Source: Agriotes lineatus
Lineage: Eukaryota; Arthropoda; Insecta; Coleoptera; Elateridae
Reading direction: 5' to 3'
Assembly (NCBI GenBank): GCA_940337035.1
Contig: CALNHX010003583.1
Span: 1 to 64,000 of the forward strand
DNA length: 64,000 nt
Shown: positions 23,031 through 33,102 of the stretch, one piece after another
Position numbering within the stretch: position 1 is the stretch's first letter
Layout of the letters: each line of letters begins with the position of its first letter
The notes under the pieces: model-generated
The model's database searches: none
What the model saw: the letters and a program-made list of their open reading frames with translations, nothing else
What the model was told of the DNA's origin: nothing
Position numbers and translations under genes: made by a program

Positions 23031-23590
23031 AAGCGGCAAGGCTAATTTTGGTTTTAATCGATAGACAAGGTCCCTAAACCCAGACGAAAATTTTGTGCCA
23101 TACTGATAGGAAGGGTATCAAGGGCCGCCATACTAAGCCAAACTGGTAATTCTTTTATTGTAAAAAAAATAATAGCGGCAAGCTTCAATTTTTGTTTACT
23201 ACTTCATTTAAACACCAATTATCTAAAATTATAATTGCCATACCGCTTGGATGGTTATGTGGCTAGCCATACTGGTACAAATACGTATAATTTATTGGCG
23301 AAAATTTGTGATAGCAGCATGGCTAATAAAATCGTACATGTTTGTACCAGTATGGCTACCCACATAACCATCCAAGCGGTATTGCAATTATATTTTTGGA
23401 TAATTGGTGTTTAAATGAAGTAGTAAACAAAAATTGAAGGTTGCCGTTATTATTTTTTTACAATAAAAAAACTACCAGTTTGACCTAGTATGGCGGCCCT
23501 TTATACCCTTCCTATCAGTATGGCACAAAATTTTCGTCTGGGTTTAGGGACCTTGTCTATCGATTAAAACCAAAATTAGCCTTGCCGCTT
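23031..23590. repeat. 560-bp palindrome (fold-back MITE)
   Basis: Starts AAGCGGCAAGGCTAATTTTG and ends with its complement. Arms of about 250 bp pair almost fully, with a central loop at about 23285-23345. Includes matched blocks GGATGGTTATGTGGCTAGCC and its partner in the other arm. No coding content. Confidence 0.85.
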
Positions 23591-23603
23591 TAATAGTATA
23601 TTA

Positions 23604-23722
23604 AAGTATGAGTGGATAACAAGGTCTTTAAAACACGCGCGAGTTTTCGAGCACGACGGCGTAGCCGGAGTGCTCGAAATAGAGCAAGTGTTTTAAAGAC
23701 CAGTTATCCACGAATACTTTAC
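23604..23722. repeat. 119-bp palindrome with GC-rich tip
   Basis: The arm AAAGTATGAGTGGATAACAA continues through GGTCTTTAAAACAC and TTTTCGAGCAC and is mirrored on the other side. The tip is GACGGCGTAGCCGGA. It lies 13 bp beyond the larger palindrome. Confidence 0.8.
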
Positions 23723-24179
23723 GCTATTTTTTATTATACCTCCAATACTGGAAATAAATTAGGCACTAAAAACTTAGAAATAATTTTTGTCGTGATAAAT
23801 CGAGAGGGCATAATAATGTTGCTACTATAGTTACGAGAATTATTTACGTTTTTTCGCGTCCATGTCCGTTGTTGCATTCAGTAGTTTCCTTGACAACCTT
23901 TAAAGCTCGGCGAGCTTTAATCGCCTGTATTCGCACGCTCAGGCGTGCTTTAAACGACGATTCTGATGCAGGTATAATAAAAAAAAATATATTGAATTTT
24001 ATGAACAATTTTCCAAAGCCGCCGTTAATATTTGTAACCGTAGTTCGGCTGCCATACTTGCGTTGACACCTACTTGAGCAATATAAAAAGGTTTACTACC
24101 TACGAAGCTAGCCGCTATGACTAGTAATTCGGGTGTTATGGGCTCTTGGTCTATGATATACGTTTGACAGTACTGAAGT

Positions 24180-24300
24180 GCATTAGCAGTACTGACGTAC
24201 AAATTCGAGGTTCGTAGGTTAGGTTTTGTTTGTTATCTGACACAGACTGACGCAAAACTTAACCTGAAAATTACGAATTTGACATAGCTTGACAGTGCTA
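24180..24300. repeat. Shared palindromic core module, first copy
   Basis: Reads ACAAATTCGAGGTTCGTAGG, then TTAGGTTTTGTTTGTTATC, then TGACGCAAAACTTAACCTG and ACGAATTTGACATAG. The same module recurs inside elements with different ends at about 24534-24665, 24916-25055, 27115-27245, 27520-27620 and 29743-29863. Confidence 0.7.
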
Positions 24301-24400
24301 CCAACAATGCAGTAGTATAAATAATGAAAACTCACTTGTGAATAAAACTTCATTTTAGCACGGCCAACTAAATGAAATACTATGACCTGCACATAGGGAA

Positions 24401-24781
24401 CAGAGCCAGTAGATATAAGAGAGTACCGCCACGTCCGCCATATTTATTCCTCTGACATTTGCGTTACTTTAAGGTTTGTAACACACTTCCGTCAACGTGA
24501 CGTTTGTTGGCAATCCAAAACTTTACTTAAAATTGGCAAGACTGTAAGTCTATGTCAAATTTGAGGTTAGCAGGTTAGGTTTTGCGTCAGTTCTGACACA
24601 AACTGATGCAAAACATAACCTGCTAACCTCAAATTTGACATAGACTTACAGTATTGCCAATTTCAAGTAAAATTTTAGACATAACTCAATTAGTTATTGC
24701 TGAAGGGAACAAAAATGGCGGCGATGGCGGCATTTTCACGGATCAAAGAATGGCGGTACTCTCCTATATACACTGGCTTTG
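24401..24781. mobile_element. P-like MITE, family A, copy 1 (381 bp)
   Basis: Ends CAGAGCCAGTAGATATAAGA and, at the right, the complement of CAAAGCCAGTG...AGGAGAGTACCGCCA. Flanked by ATAGGGAA at 24393-24400 and 24782-24789. Contains the shared palindromic core at about 24534-24665. Assigned to the P superfamily only because the flanking 8-bp repeat is the one that also flanks the transposase-bearing element at 29943-32341. Confidence 0.75.
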
Positions 24782-24789
24782 ATAGGGAA

Positions 24790-25169
24790 CAGACTCAGTA
24801 GATATAGGGGAGTACCGCCACGTCCGCCATGTTTGTTCTTCTGTCATATGCGTCACTTTGAGTTTAGTAACACAATTCCGTCAATGTGACATTTATTGGC
24901 AATCCGAAATTTTACTTAAAATTGGCAAGACTGTAAGTCTATGTCAAATTCGAGGTTAGTAGGTTAGGTTTTGTTTGTTATTTGACACAGCTGACGCGAA
25001 ACATAACCTGCTAACCTCCAATTTGACATAGAATTACAGTCTTGCCAATTTCAAGTAAAATTTTAGACATAACTCAATCAGTTATTGCTGATGGGAACAA
25101 AAATGGCGACGATGGCGGCATTTTCACGAATCAAAGAATGGCGGTACTCTCCTATATCTACTGGCTCTG
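24790..25169. mobile_element. P-like MITE, family A, copy 2 (380 bp)
   Basis: Tandem neighbour of copy 1, sharing the ATAGGGAA at 24782-24789; right flank ATAGGGAA at 25170-25177. Ends CAGACTCAGTAGATATAGGG and ...TATCTACTGGCTCTG. About 90% similar to copy 1 by eye, including the core palindrome at about 24916-25055. Confidence 0.75.
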
Positions 25170-25177
25170 ATAGGGAA

Positions 25178-26438
25178 TACAGTGATTATATGTATAATCA
25201 CAGTGTGGCCATACAATTGTTGGCTGGTACTTTTGAATCCAATGTCAAAATCAGATTTTGCGAAAAACCACGGTGATGTAATAAAAAAAATAGAATTTTT
25301 TAACGGTGTAAGCGACATTTGGTAACAAAAAATTACTAAAGCAAACATAAAATTTGACAATTCATTTGCTGAAGTGAAAAATGACTGATCTCTCAAATAA
25401 AATAAAATACCACAAAGGGGTTTATATGTTGAAGAAATATGAGTCATACGGTGTCTTCAATTTATTACACTTAATGGAAATTGGAAAGTTCAAATCCAAA
25501 ACACAAATGATATAGCATCATTTGTAGAAATCTTTTCGGTAATTTAATGGGCTTCATTAACAGCTAAATTATATTAGATAGGTACATGGGGTACACCCCA
25601 ATATAGCCCACTGGTGCTTAGGCGCATGCGCGTGATAATGTGATTCTAAGTTTGTTGGGGGTTCTACAAATGTTCAGACAATGGTGGCAAAACACGGGAG
25701 TCTCATGCCAGACCCAATCTTGACTACCGTCAAGGTGCGAATTTAAGTTAGCTGTAGTTTAAGATTTGTGTGTACTTAGTACAAAAATGCCTGTGCATCA
25801 CCGTAAAAAAAGCAGTTAGTCCAATCGTCGTATATAATTGTGAATTTGAATTTCCCAATGAGTATTTCTCTTATCCATAGCTTAAAATCCAGTTTCACCA
25901 CTGGCATAACAGTTCCTTTATGCGCATATTCCATAAATGTCAAAATGTACCAGTGGGCTATACTGGAGTTTTCCCGACATTAACTACTTGTATACATGTT
26001 CAGCCTGGAATTGCAACAGTACACCGCAATAATCTATTGAGCAGTTACTTACTAATATTTAAGCAATATAAAACTTACAGGAAAATATTTATTTCTCTGT
26101 TAAATGTTCTGGTTTGTGTGATGTTAATACTGTTCTGAATATCGTAAATAACTAATTTGCGAAAAACATCAAAATATGGTTCTTTTCCTTAGAAACAAAC
26201 TATAATTTGGAAAACTCATGGCCGCGGGAAAACTAATGGCGGATTTCATCACGTGATACGTCCACTCAAACTTTTGGCAAGTTATAAAATGCCAATGTCT
26301 TATTCTGACATTAGTAACTTTTTGTAACTAAACATTCTGTACACTGTTAAAAATGACAATAACTTGGAATCATTTTGCCTTCAGCCAATGGAAAACATGA
26401 CCTCCGTACGGCCACACTGTGATTATATAGTCACTGTA
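25178..26438. mobile_element. P-like non-autonomous element, family B (1,261 bp)
   Basis: Starts TACAGTGATTATATG and ATAATCACAGTGTGGCC; the right end is the matching complement ending GTCACTGTA. Flanked by ATAGGGAA at 25170-25177 and 26439-26446. No recognisable transposase coding in the interior. Confidence 0.75.
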
Positions 26439-26446
26439 ATAGGGAA

Positions 26447-26974
26447 TAGAGTCCCTGTATATAGGTTACTAAGAGTTGGGCAACAACGGAATACATTTTG
26501 ATTGGTTTGGGTCACTTTTTACAAGGCATGTGTAATAAAAGTGGCGTTTTTACATATTTTGTAAGATATTACGACCGATATCTTGACTAAATTGGTCGTA
26601 TATTTCTAATAGTCGGTTCTAGAGATCCTAAGAATGATCAATGCTCTGAAAACTCTCCCATCAAAAGCAAATTAGCACGATTGGTTCCCATACCTTTTCG
26701 TTCGACATATGTCAAATATATAATTTGGATCAAAAATGTATGTCAAATTATGCTGTTTGCCCAACTCTAACAGTCAGTCTTATAAAGGCCACTAATCTGA
26801 CGTTAACTTTAATTCGCTGTTAAAATAAACAAAAGCGCATCAAATCTTGTTTACTAATAAATAAAATGTCGTAAGTACTGACGTTTTGATGCGATGTTGT
26901 TTACTTTAACAGCGAACGTCAGATTAGTGGTCTTTATAAGACCGGCAGTTAGTAAACTATATACAGGATCTCTA
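26447..26974. mobile_element. P-like MITE, family C (528 bp)
   Basis: Ends TAGAGTCCCTGTATATAG and CTATATACAGGATCTCTA. Left flank ATAGGGAA (26439-26446), right flank ATACGGAA (26975-26982, one mismatch). Contains inner matched pairs AAGAGTTGGGCAA / TTGCCCAACTCT and a 160-bp palindrome at about 26785-26945, suggesting nested insertions. Confidence 0.75.
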
Positions 26975-26982
26975 ATACGGAA

Positions 26983-27362
26983 CAGAGCCAGTAGATATAG
27001 GAGAGTACCGCCACGTCCGCCATGTTTGTTCCTTTGTCGTATGCGTCACTTTGAGGTTTGTAGCACAATTCCGTCAACGTGACATTTATTGGCAATCCGA
27101 AATTTTACTTAAAATTGGCAAGACTGTAAGTCTCTGTCAAATTCGAGGTTAGTAGGTTAGGTTTTGTTTGTTATTTGACACAAACTGACGGAAACATAAC
27201 CTGATAACCTCGAATTTGACATAGAATTACAGTCTTGCCAATTTCAAGTAAACTTATAGACATAACTCAATCAGTCATTGCTGATGGGAACAAAAATGGC
27301 GGCGATGGCGGTATTTCTAAGGATCAAAGAATGGCGGTACTCTCCTATATCTACTGGCTCTG
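26983..27362. mobile_element. P-like MITE, family A, copy 3 (380 bp)
   Basis: Third copy of the CAGAGCCAGTAGATATAGG family, with the shared core at about 27115-27245. Flanked by ATACGGAA at 26975-26982 and ATAGGGAA at 27363-27370. Confidence 0.75.
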
Positions 27363-27370
27363 ATAGGGAA

Positions 27371-27747
27371 TACAGTGCCTTTATATAGACAGTGGCGACA
27401 ATACAACTAAGCCACACCCCGCCGCCATATTTAGGCAAATTTATAACGGGTGATCATTTAAATCCGTAATCAGAGTCGACTGTGATACGTGTTTACATTT
27501 GACAGTACTGAAAATATTCTAGATTTGCAGGTTAAGATTTGCGTCAGTCTGTGTCAAATAACAAACAAAACCTAACCTGCTAACCTCGAATTTGACATAG
27601 ACTGACAATACACTTCAGTACTGCCAAACGTATAACACGTATCACAAGCGATTTAGCCTAAACATGGCGGCCGAAATCATGTGATCTAGGGAGCCAATCA
27701 AAAATAGGACACCCCATTGTCGCCACTGTCTATATAAAGACACTGTA
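27371..27747. mobile_element. P-like MITE, family D (377 bp)
   Basis: Ends TACAGTGCCTTTATATAGAC followed by AGTGGCGACAAT, and the matching complement ATTGTCGCCACTGTCTATAT at the right, closing with GACACTGTA. Flanked by ATAGGGAA at 27363-27370 and 27748-27755. Carries the shared core module at about 27520-27620. Confidence 0.75.
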
Positions 27748-27755
27748 ATAGGGAA

Positions 27756-27783
27756 TAGAGTACCTGTATATACAGGTACTCTA
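27756..27783. mobile_element. 28-bp perfect palindrome between two ATAGGGAA copies
   Basis: The left half is TAGAGTACCTGTAT and the right half is its exact reverse complement. Flanked by ATAGGGAA at 27748-27755 and 27784-27791. The half-site matches the TIR of the family C and family E elements (TAGAG-x-CCTGTATAT), so this looks like an element reduced to its two ends. Confidence 0.75.
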
Positions 27784-28371
27784 ATAGGGAATACGCCGCT
27801 ATTGGTCGACGCGAATATCCGCCATTAACAGGCAAAATATTTAGTTACTTCTAAGTTGTTCTCAAAGAGGTTGGTAAAACCTGTTCATTTGGTTATGGAA
27901 GAAAATAAAACCTTTCAAATCTGACAATTGTAAATTGTCAGTGTCAAATAATTCATTAGCGTCGCAAGCGGGTGAAATTTTATCATCTATTGCCCTGAAA
28001 AACTAATATTCTGCACAGCATTTAAATGTGACAGTTTAGAATTGTGCTATTGTTGTACCTAATAGCACAAGATGCGTTCGACTTGGAATGTATGAAAAAG
28101 GTGCTACGATGAATGGGGCTTTAGCATAAGTTTAGAGAAAACGGAATATCTATTTAGTAATCAACTCGGAAGCACACTATGAAGTCTTAATAAATGAAAA
28201 TGTCGCAGTAAGACAAGTAGAAAGGTTTAAATACCTCGGTGCTACAATACAATCGATGAAAAAGGTTTGGGAACAGAAGAGATCAAAACTCGAATAGTAC
28301 AAAGTAAGAAGATAATAGGATGCTTGAAATCAATTTGATGGGACAATACTATCTCTAACAAAAACAAAAAA

Positions 28372-29050
28372 TCTGGTGTGATACACTCACACAACTTCCT
28401 TTTACAGTGATCTTATAATTAGCCAAAAAATTCATTTTTAATTTTTAAAAATTTGTCAAAAATTTTCAAAAATTACAAATTCTACAAAAACGGTACAAAA
28501 TAGAGCGTTAGTTGAAGAGACAAATTTTCTCTAGAATTTTAAGGTGAATTCGAAAATGTAATAATATACCGGGTATTTTATTTAAAATAGGAGTTAATAA
28601 ACAAAATAGAAAAAAAACAAAAGAAACCCACTTTAGAAGTATTCAACTGGAAAATCACCTATCTCACATCAATACACATTAAAAATGTAATAAAAATGTA
28701 AAGTTTAAAAAAAAACTTTGGAGCCGTTTTTGAAAAAATGGAAAAAAACAGAAAAATCACAAGAGTAAACACCTACTTCCGGTTATGCGATTTTCTTCAA
28801 AAGCTTGCTGTCTCATCTACATAGTACACAATACTTATATATGAAGTTTCAACGCCATACCTCTTTTTGTTTTTGAGATATTCTGTTCACAGACACACAC
28901 ACAGACACACACACACAGGCAGAAAAGACAGACCAATGAAAAAAAATATGTTTTTTAGGTTCAGGGGACTCTAAAACGTGAATATCTGTTGAAAACTCAA
29001 TTTCGAATTTTTGGGGTGAATCCAATACTTCCTTTATTGTAAAAGGAAGT
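28372..29050. mobile_element. 679-bp insert with terminal hairpin, Helitron-like candidate
   Basis: Starts TCTGGTGTGATACACTCACA and ends in a hairpin ACTTCCTTTATTGTAAAAGGAAGT-like stem (about 29027-29050). AAAAAA occurs on both sides (28366-28371 and 29051-29056). An inner ACTTCCTTTTACA near the start pairs with the end. Contains a CA-rich microsatellite at about 28880-28918. The TC start and 3' hairpin resemble Helitron ends, but the CTRR terminus is absent, so the class is open. Confidence 0.55.
28880..28918. repeat. (CA)n-type microsatellite
   Basis: Alternating CACACA and CAGACA runs of about 38 bp inside the hairpin-ended insert. Confidence 0.85.
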
Positions 29051-29685
29051 AAAAAAGAGTAGGTGAAGTAATGGTAGAGTCGATGCTATGTTATGGCAGT
29101 GAGGTATGGACTGTAACAGCGGAAATGAAACGAAGACTAGACACAGTTCAAATGGACGAAAAAGCGGAAAGGTATCGAGACGAGATAGAGTGACGAACGA
29201 GGAAATAAGACGCAGAATGGACGCACCAGAATGAGTTGTGGACAGAACTGAACGGAAAGCGTTAAACTGGTTTGGTCATCTGATGAGAATGGAGGAGACG
29301 ACGTGGCCTATGAAGATCTTTAAATGGTCGCCGCCGGGTACGAAAAAAAGAGGTAGACCACACAAACCGTGAATGAGGGTATTCGGAGAGCCATGGAGAC
29401 AGGGAACAGGAAGACGGCATTTAGTTGTATTGTAAACTACCATAACTGAAACCGGTTGTAAACTTCATGCAACACCTTAAAGCACCACGAACGAACGCCA
29501 ATGAAAAATGTCAAACGTTCAAACATAACACTGCACGTGCAGCTAACATCAACTAGTTAAAATCACTAGCGCCAAAATAATGACCACTCAAAAACGTTCG
29601 ATTATTTCTAAAGGCACTGTATATCTCTAAGCTCAAATTTGCCTGAAAATGGCCGCCAACAATCGTATGGCCACACTGTCTTGTA

Positions 29686-29919
29686 CCGAGTGACTATAAA
29701 TGATTGAATTTTTTTTTATTAGGTTGGCACTGTTTATGTTGGTAGCACTGTAACTCTATGTCAAATTCGAGGTTAGCAGTTTAGGTTTTGCGTCAGTTTT
29801 GACATAGAATGACGCAAAACCTAACCTGCGAACATTGAATTTGACATAGACTTACAGTGCCACCAACATAAACAGTGCCAACCTAAGAAAAAAAATTTCA
29901 ATCATTTATAGTCACCCGG
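29686..29919. mobile_element. 234-bp TA-flanked MITE containing the shared core
   Basis: Ends CCGAGTGACTATAAATGATT and its complement CATTTATAGTCACCCGG. TA at 29684-29685 and 29920-29921. The inner arm TTAGGTTGGCACTGTTTATG is also mirrored, and the centre is the shared palindromic core (29743-29863). The end resembles that of the fold-back at 1321-2114. Confidence 0.8.
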
Positions 29920-29942
29920 TATATAGCCACTGTAATAGGGAA

Positions 29943-32341
29943 TAGAGACCCTGTATATTAAGTAAGATAAGAGGTGGGACAAGTGGAACCAGTTTCCAAG
30001 GCTAAGTTGATCAGTTTCTGTTTTTCAAACAAAATTTCAAGATGTCATTATTAAACTGACATCTACTTAACACGACAAATTTCTAAATGTCAAATAACGA
30101 AAATAATTATTCATTATCAATAAAAATTGCGTCTGATTTTTATAGTTGGATTTTATATACTGTAGATAGGTATAAATTATCTATTCACATTTAATTACAG
30201 TTTCTTTCTAAAGCTTTGTTCGTTAGGCTACTCAGACTTGCTCTTGCAAGAAAATGTTTTCGTTTGTGTGAAGTGCATTCTGTTCGTTTGTAGTTCGAAT
30301 TACGACCCAAACGTGATGAATTTATTCCTGGCGTCGAGTAGATTGAACGAGTCGAGTGTGGGTTCAATGAGCGCGAAAACTAACCTTAAAATTGTTTCAG
30401 TTTGGATTTACGTATAGTTAGTTACAAATTCATTTTAAAAGATGTAAGAACATTGCAATCAGCTGAGAAAATATGGACTCCCGGTATAACTTGTCCAATG
30501 GGCGATTACTCTGACGGTGTAAAAATATTGCAATTAATCATGTTAATCAAACAGAGCAGTAACAAAAAGGTAATTAAAGTTGTTAGAGTAGTCAGAAAGT
30601 TATTTTATATGATTGATTAAGGGACTTTTACGTTTCAGCATCATTTTCAACTATGCGTATGCTGTTACTTCTAAACGTTGTATAGAAGAAGCGGAAATGC
30701 GCAATTCTCCCCAAAGCGATGTTGAAAACGCTGTGTGGAAGAAGTGACAAATTGCTAATAAATCAACACACAGAAAAAAGGCCCAAAATTCTATCTATAG
30801 GAATGGTATCTATTTCAAAATTATCAAATTAATTTTTAGTTCAACATTATCTATTTTAGAGAACTGTGAAATACTTTGAAGACAACATACAATACACCAC
30901 GTGTAGGCTATTGGGAAGAACAAATGATGCAGACGATATTGATAAAAAGAACGGCAGTATTATACTATATAGAAACTTAAAATTATAGTTTATAAATATT
31001 AAAATTTACATTTTAGTAGATCACGTAGTACTGCACCATGCCAAATACTCCAACAATTAGCATTCGTAATACTACAAGTCATGCAAGTGTATCAAAGGAA
31101 TGGCAAGAGTTGCAAAAACCCATTGTAGAATGAAATAAAAATTGAAAAGAATAGGAAGTAAAGAAATTCAACAACGGAAACAAATACTCGAGCAATTAAA
31201 GCTGAAAATTAGTTGTTACAGAAGTTATTAGTTATTAAAGTTACTTTTCATTAAAATAACGTATAGGTATATTTCATTTTTATATGTATAACAACAAATT
31301 AAAATGAGTGTTTATTTTATTTTCAGGAAATTAAACACATCCTCTAAAATACCACTCTCAAAAGTGATATCTTGCAATTTTCTATTTAAGGTTGTAATTT
31401 GTAGGGTATGACAAATGTAGTTCACAAATTGTATTATATCCACTATAACCACAAATAACCTTTAATCTCAAAGCTGTTGCTACCGTTTTATTTGACCAGG
31501 GTGTATAGTACTTGCTTTTTGTTGATGCATTGCCTCAATTTGATCATCATCAAAGATGTTTTGAAAAGCCGATTTCCTTTTTCTTTCCAAATGTAATTTA
31601 ATACTAGTCTCTAATTTTTTTTTCAAAATTACTATTCTTCTGTTGACGCTCTTTATTACTTTGTTTTGATTTGCAATAATGTCTTTTCATTTAAAAAACT
31701 TCCAAAACGTCGCTGTCAAAATGAGGGGTAGTACTAAGTTTTTCTAGAAAATTATACGTAACTTTGCTTTCAAAATTTGTATCTTCATTATCGGAATAGA
31801 ATTCGCTCCCACAACTGTTTATGTGGAATAATGATGGCACTGCATTATATTTTAGTAGTTTACATGGGGATTTGCCTGTTGTTAAGAACTGGTTTGGTAT
31901 AAAATGTTCTTCGCATAATCTGCACGTTTTTTCATGCTGCAAGATCTTAATACCAGATTTTTCTACGCATACTTTTTTATAAGGATAATTTTTTGGAAAC
32001 CTAAACACAGAAATGTTCTGGCTGGAACGATTCTTACATCCAACTGTTGAATAGCCAGTGATTTTAGTAAAATTTATTAACAATAATGATCCTTGACACC
32101 GAAATGTCAAAGAGGCTAAAGATAATGAATGAATGAATGCACTAATAAAAAACCAAATAAACAGAATGCCACTTGTAATTACAGCAAAAACTGCAAACGT
32201 CAAATGACATTAATAATTTCCATGGCCGGCTGTCACTTTGACATTTGTCACACAATTCAGCAGGACATGGAAATTGGTTCCAACCTATCAGCATTGATCA
32301 CTTGTATGTCCCATATCTAATCTTAATATACAGGGTCTCTA
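29943..32341 (-). mobile_element. P-superfamily DNA transposon relic, 2.4 kb, with TSD ATAGGGAA
   Basis: Ends TAGAGACCCTGTATATTAAG and the exact complement (20 bp perfect, imperfect beyond). Flanked by ATAGGGAA at 29935-29942 and 32342-32349, an 8-bp target duplication as expected for P elements. Carries on the minus strand a THAP-domain exon followed by P-type transposase sequence (31318-32056). The remainder (29980-31300) is AT-rich and decayed; a 72-codon plus-strand frame at 30402-30620 has no recognisable domain. It could once have been the autonomous partner for the neighbouring MITEs. Confidence 0.75.
31318..32056 (-). pseudogene. P-element/THAP9-like transposase, N-terminal part, frameshifted
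   Basis: About 31823-32056 encodes a THAP zinc-finger region: VGCKNRSSQNISVFRFPKN, then CRLCEEHF and the closing AVPSLF. The upstream Cys of the C2CH set appears replaced (YSTVGC where CSxxGC is usual), which would weaken zinc binding. Further along are IFDDDQIEAMHQQKASTIHP (about 31520-31590), ALRLKVICGYSGYNTICEL, and RKLQDITFESGILEDVFNFL (about 31320-31380), in the order found in P/THAP9 transposases. At least two frame changes and a stop after GQIKR. The catalytic core beyond this is not recognisable, so this copy is dead. Confidence 0.7.
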
Positions 32342-32349
32342 ATAGGGAA

Positions 32350-32861
32350 TAGAGTCCCTGTATATAGTTATATAAGAGTCGGGCAAACACAAATGTCAGC
32401 GGCCATTAGTGTTCCAAAAATAAATGATAGCGCTCAAGGCCGGAGTTGTTTTTCTTAGTATGTGTCACTTTTATGAATTTAATTACTTGTCAGTTTGACA
32501 TTGTCAATAAATTGTAAATGTAAAGCATTTACGAAAACTGCTCTGGTAGGTATCTACCGTTTACCGATTGGTGGTCAGCTGATTTTGCGGTATATGGATC
32601 GGATTGAGTAATTTACGAGCGCTTTTTTGGTGGTGTAGTAACCACATAACCTCTAAAAACTTGTCTTGTCGTTGTCGAATCGGACAATAATTTCAATAAT
32701 AATTCAGACGCTAAAGCGTACACAGCACCAGCCTCTACTCCGCTCGGTAAAGAGAGGTTGCGGATAATACAAATATAATAATTACTATATTACAAGAGAA
32801 GAGGACAAGTTCTATAATTTTAATTTCCATATTAAATAATCAATGATACAGCTGTATGAAA
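32350..32861. other. Left end of another family C-like P MITE, then spacer
   Basis: Directly after ATAGGGAA (32342-32349) the sequence reads TAGAGTCCCTGTATATAG and AAGAGTCGGGCAAAC, matching the start of the element at 26447. No matching right end was found before the jockey LINE, so it is truncated or interrupted. The remainder is AT-rich without genes. Confidence 0.55.
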
Positions 32862-33102
32862 AGTTTTTTTTTTTTTTTTATTACGATAAACCAGTTCAGC
32901 ATCAGATATGCTATTCATAGTTGTGATGACAGAATTAATATATACATAATATTAATACATAACTATAAGATCTGACAACTGTACAGTGCAAGAATATAAT
33001 AAATTAAATTAATAAGTTAATAAACTAATAAATTAATAAATTAATAAATAAATTGTCAATGGCATGATACATAAACAGTTACATTTATTAAATAACTAAC
33101 AT

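Larger units (their letters stand above)
22850..24163. mobile_element. Nested inverted-repeat complex
   Basis: Outer arms at about 22850-23030 and 23979-24163 are reverse complements. Each contains the same open reading EPITPELLVIAAS and SKPFYIAQVGV, plus-strand on the left and minus-strand on the right. Inside lie a 560-bp palindrome (23031-23590) and a 119-bp palindrome (23604-23722). The arrangement suggests successive insertion of fold-back elements into one another. The right flank continues into a copy of the shared palindromic core (about 24180-24300) and ends next to ATAGGGAA at 24393. Confidence 0.7.
28060..29430 (+). pseudogene. RTE-like LINE reverse transcriptase C-terminus, split by an insert
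   Basis: The left part (about 28110-28365) carries GFSISLEKTEYLFSN and VRQVERFKYLGATIQS, the palm-end/thumb region where YLG is diagnostic. The right part (about 29057-29400) carries VESMLCYGSEVWTVTAEMKR, VSRRDRVTNEEIRRRM and LNWFGHLMRMEETTWPMKI, then PPGTKKRGRPHKPW. These are the C-terminal blocks of RTE-type LINEs. Several frameshifts and a stop (EW-stop at the RRRMDAPE block). The insert at 28372-29050 separates the two halves at the expected joining point. Confidence 0.65.
27792..29934. mobile_element. Composite block bounded by ATAGGGAA, with nested insertions
   Basis: Bounded by ATAGGGAA at 27784-27791 and 29935-29942. The right end (GGCCACACTGTC...ATAGCCACTGTA, once the nested MITE is removed) matches the end of family B. 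The left end starts TACGCCGCTATTGG and does not match it, so the block is probably chimeric or has lost one end. It contains an RTE-like RT remnant, a hairpin-ended insert and a TA-flanked MITE. Confidence 0.5.

Noticed and set aside
26894..27082. 62-codon ORF crossing the family C/family A border
   Set aside because: It spans an ATAGGGAA-type junction between two elements, so it is an artefact of their adjacency.
24180..29863. AGGTTAGGTT in the shared core read as telomeric repeat
   Set aside because: Only about two units occur, always inside a palindrome; no TTAGG array is present.
31691..32203. The full 170-residue minus-strand frame as a membrane protein (hydrophobic N-terminus)
   Set aside because: The THAP domain begins at about residue 50; the hydrophobic stretch is probably 5' non-coding sequence in frame.
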